Below, in pieces: positions 63,949 to 64,000 of a stretch of DNA of 64,000 nt (positions are counted from its first letter, which is position 1; every line of letters begins with the position of its first letter). Made by a program: the position numbers and the translations under genes. Source of the stretch: Halomonas sp. GT (GTDB taxonomy: Bacteria; Pseudomonadota; Gammaproteobacteria; Pseudomonadales; Halomonadaceae); contig NZ_CP020562.1 in the NCBI RefSeq assembly GCF_002082565.1, positions 3,534,001 to 3,598,000 of the forward strand. The letters are read 5' to 3'. The notes below the pieces were generated by a model. It did not search any database, was not told the DNA's origin, and saw only the letters and a list, made by a program, of their open reading frames with translations.

Positions 63949-64000
63949 ATGCAACACATTGCTATTATTGGCGGTGGGATCACCGGTATTACAAGTGCTT
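63949..64000 (+). CDS. FAD-dependent oxidoreductase, N-terminus only (glycine/D-amino-acid oxidase type)
   Basis: Only 17 codons are in the window: MQHIAIIGGGITGITSA, then the edge. GGGITG is the dinucleotide-binding Gly motif of DAO-family flavoproteins. GGAGAGA lies 5 bp before ATG 63949. Being behind tandem glycine aptamers, it is probably a DadA- or ThiO-like enzyme that uses glycine or D-amino acids; the exact member cannot be told from this fragment. Confidence 0.75.
   Translation, partial: MQHIAIIGGGITGITSA

Overview
The window looks like chromosomal DNA of a halophilic gammaproteobacterium, most likely Halomonas or a close relative (Halomonadaceae). This is inferred from gene content and family resemblance, not from a search. 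Supporting points are a type II lumazine synthase behind an FMN riboswitch, a DoeA-like M24 hydrolase, an NhaC-type antiporter, a bacterial phosphatidylcholine synthase, tandem glycine aptamers and a catabolism-rich layout. I see no phage, insertion sequence, CRISPR, rRNA or tRNA. Nearly all of the DNA is coding, in short operons.

Layout. 1-5.8 kb: formate-dehydrogenase/molybdenum-cofactor block, with DUF3306 and DUF3305 genes on the minus strand and a tightly overlapping plus-strand operon fdhD-mobA-moeA-moaA plus a COG0523 GTPase. 5.9-9.0 kb: a large Cache-PAS-PAS-GGDEF-EAL protein. 9.2-17.3 kb: a LysR regulator, an NCS1 permease and the reductive pyrimidine pathway (nitrilase-type beta-ureidopropionase, dihydropyrimidinase, PreT, PreA). 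17.4-22.4 kb: an RND pump and its adaptor, divergent from a TetR regulator across a perfect 28-bp palindrome. 22.4-24.5 kb: cytosine deaminase, FMN riboswitch and ribH. 24.6-29.5 kb: GNAT, tag, pcs, a MocR regulator divergent from DUF1127 and phzF. 29.7-34.8 kb: a RutR-like TetR regulator, CoA-acylating semialdehyde dehydrogenase, beta-alanine:pyruvate aminotransferase and an M20-family amidohydrolase. 34.8-36.9 kb: an IsdG-like monooxygenase and a photolyase/cryptochrome. 36.9-42.7 kb: GABA catabolism (gabT, gabD, APC permease, GabR-like MocR). 42.8-54.4 kb: a lytic-transglycosylase-like lipoprotein, then polyamine catabolism (puuR, an nhaC-type gene, puuC, spuC-like aminotransferase, puuD, puuA, puuB) and a creatinase-fold hydrolase. 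54.6-63.5 kb: housekeeping and unknown genes (ene-reductase, TspO, ZipA-like protein, ybiT, CbiX-like, HDAC-like, ChaC-like, HPP, EamA). 63.68 kb to the end: tandem glycine riboswitch and the first codons of an FAD oxidoreductase.

How the genes work together. Two nitrogen-salvage routes can be assembled almost completely. Cytosine to uracil (CodA), dihydrouracil (PreTA), N-carbamoyl-beta-alanine (dihydropyrimidinase), beta-alanine (nitrilase-type or M20-type hydrolase), malonate semialdehyde (aminotransferase) and acetyl-CoA (MmsA/BauC). Putrescine through gamma-glutamyl intermediates (PuuA, PuuB, PuuC, PuuD), or by direct transamination (SpuC-like), to GABA and then succinate (GabT, GabD).

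The least expected signals are short imperfect tandem repeats of 12-18 bp in at least seven intergenic regions; repeated regulator-like boxes in two MocR-flanked divergent promoters; a ZipA-architecture protein away from any division genes; an FdhD without its usual CxxC; a COG0523 GTPase without a recognisable NKxD motif; and an NhaC-type transporter inside the polyamine cluster.
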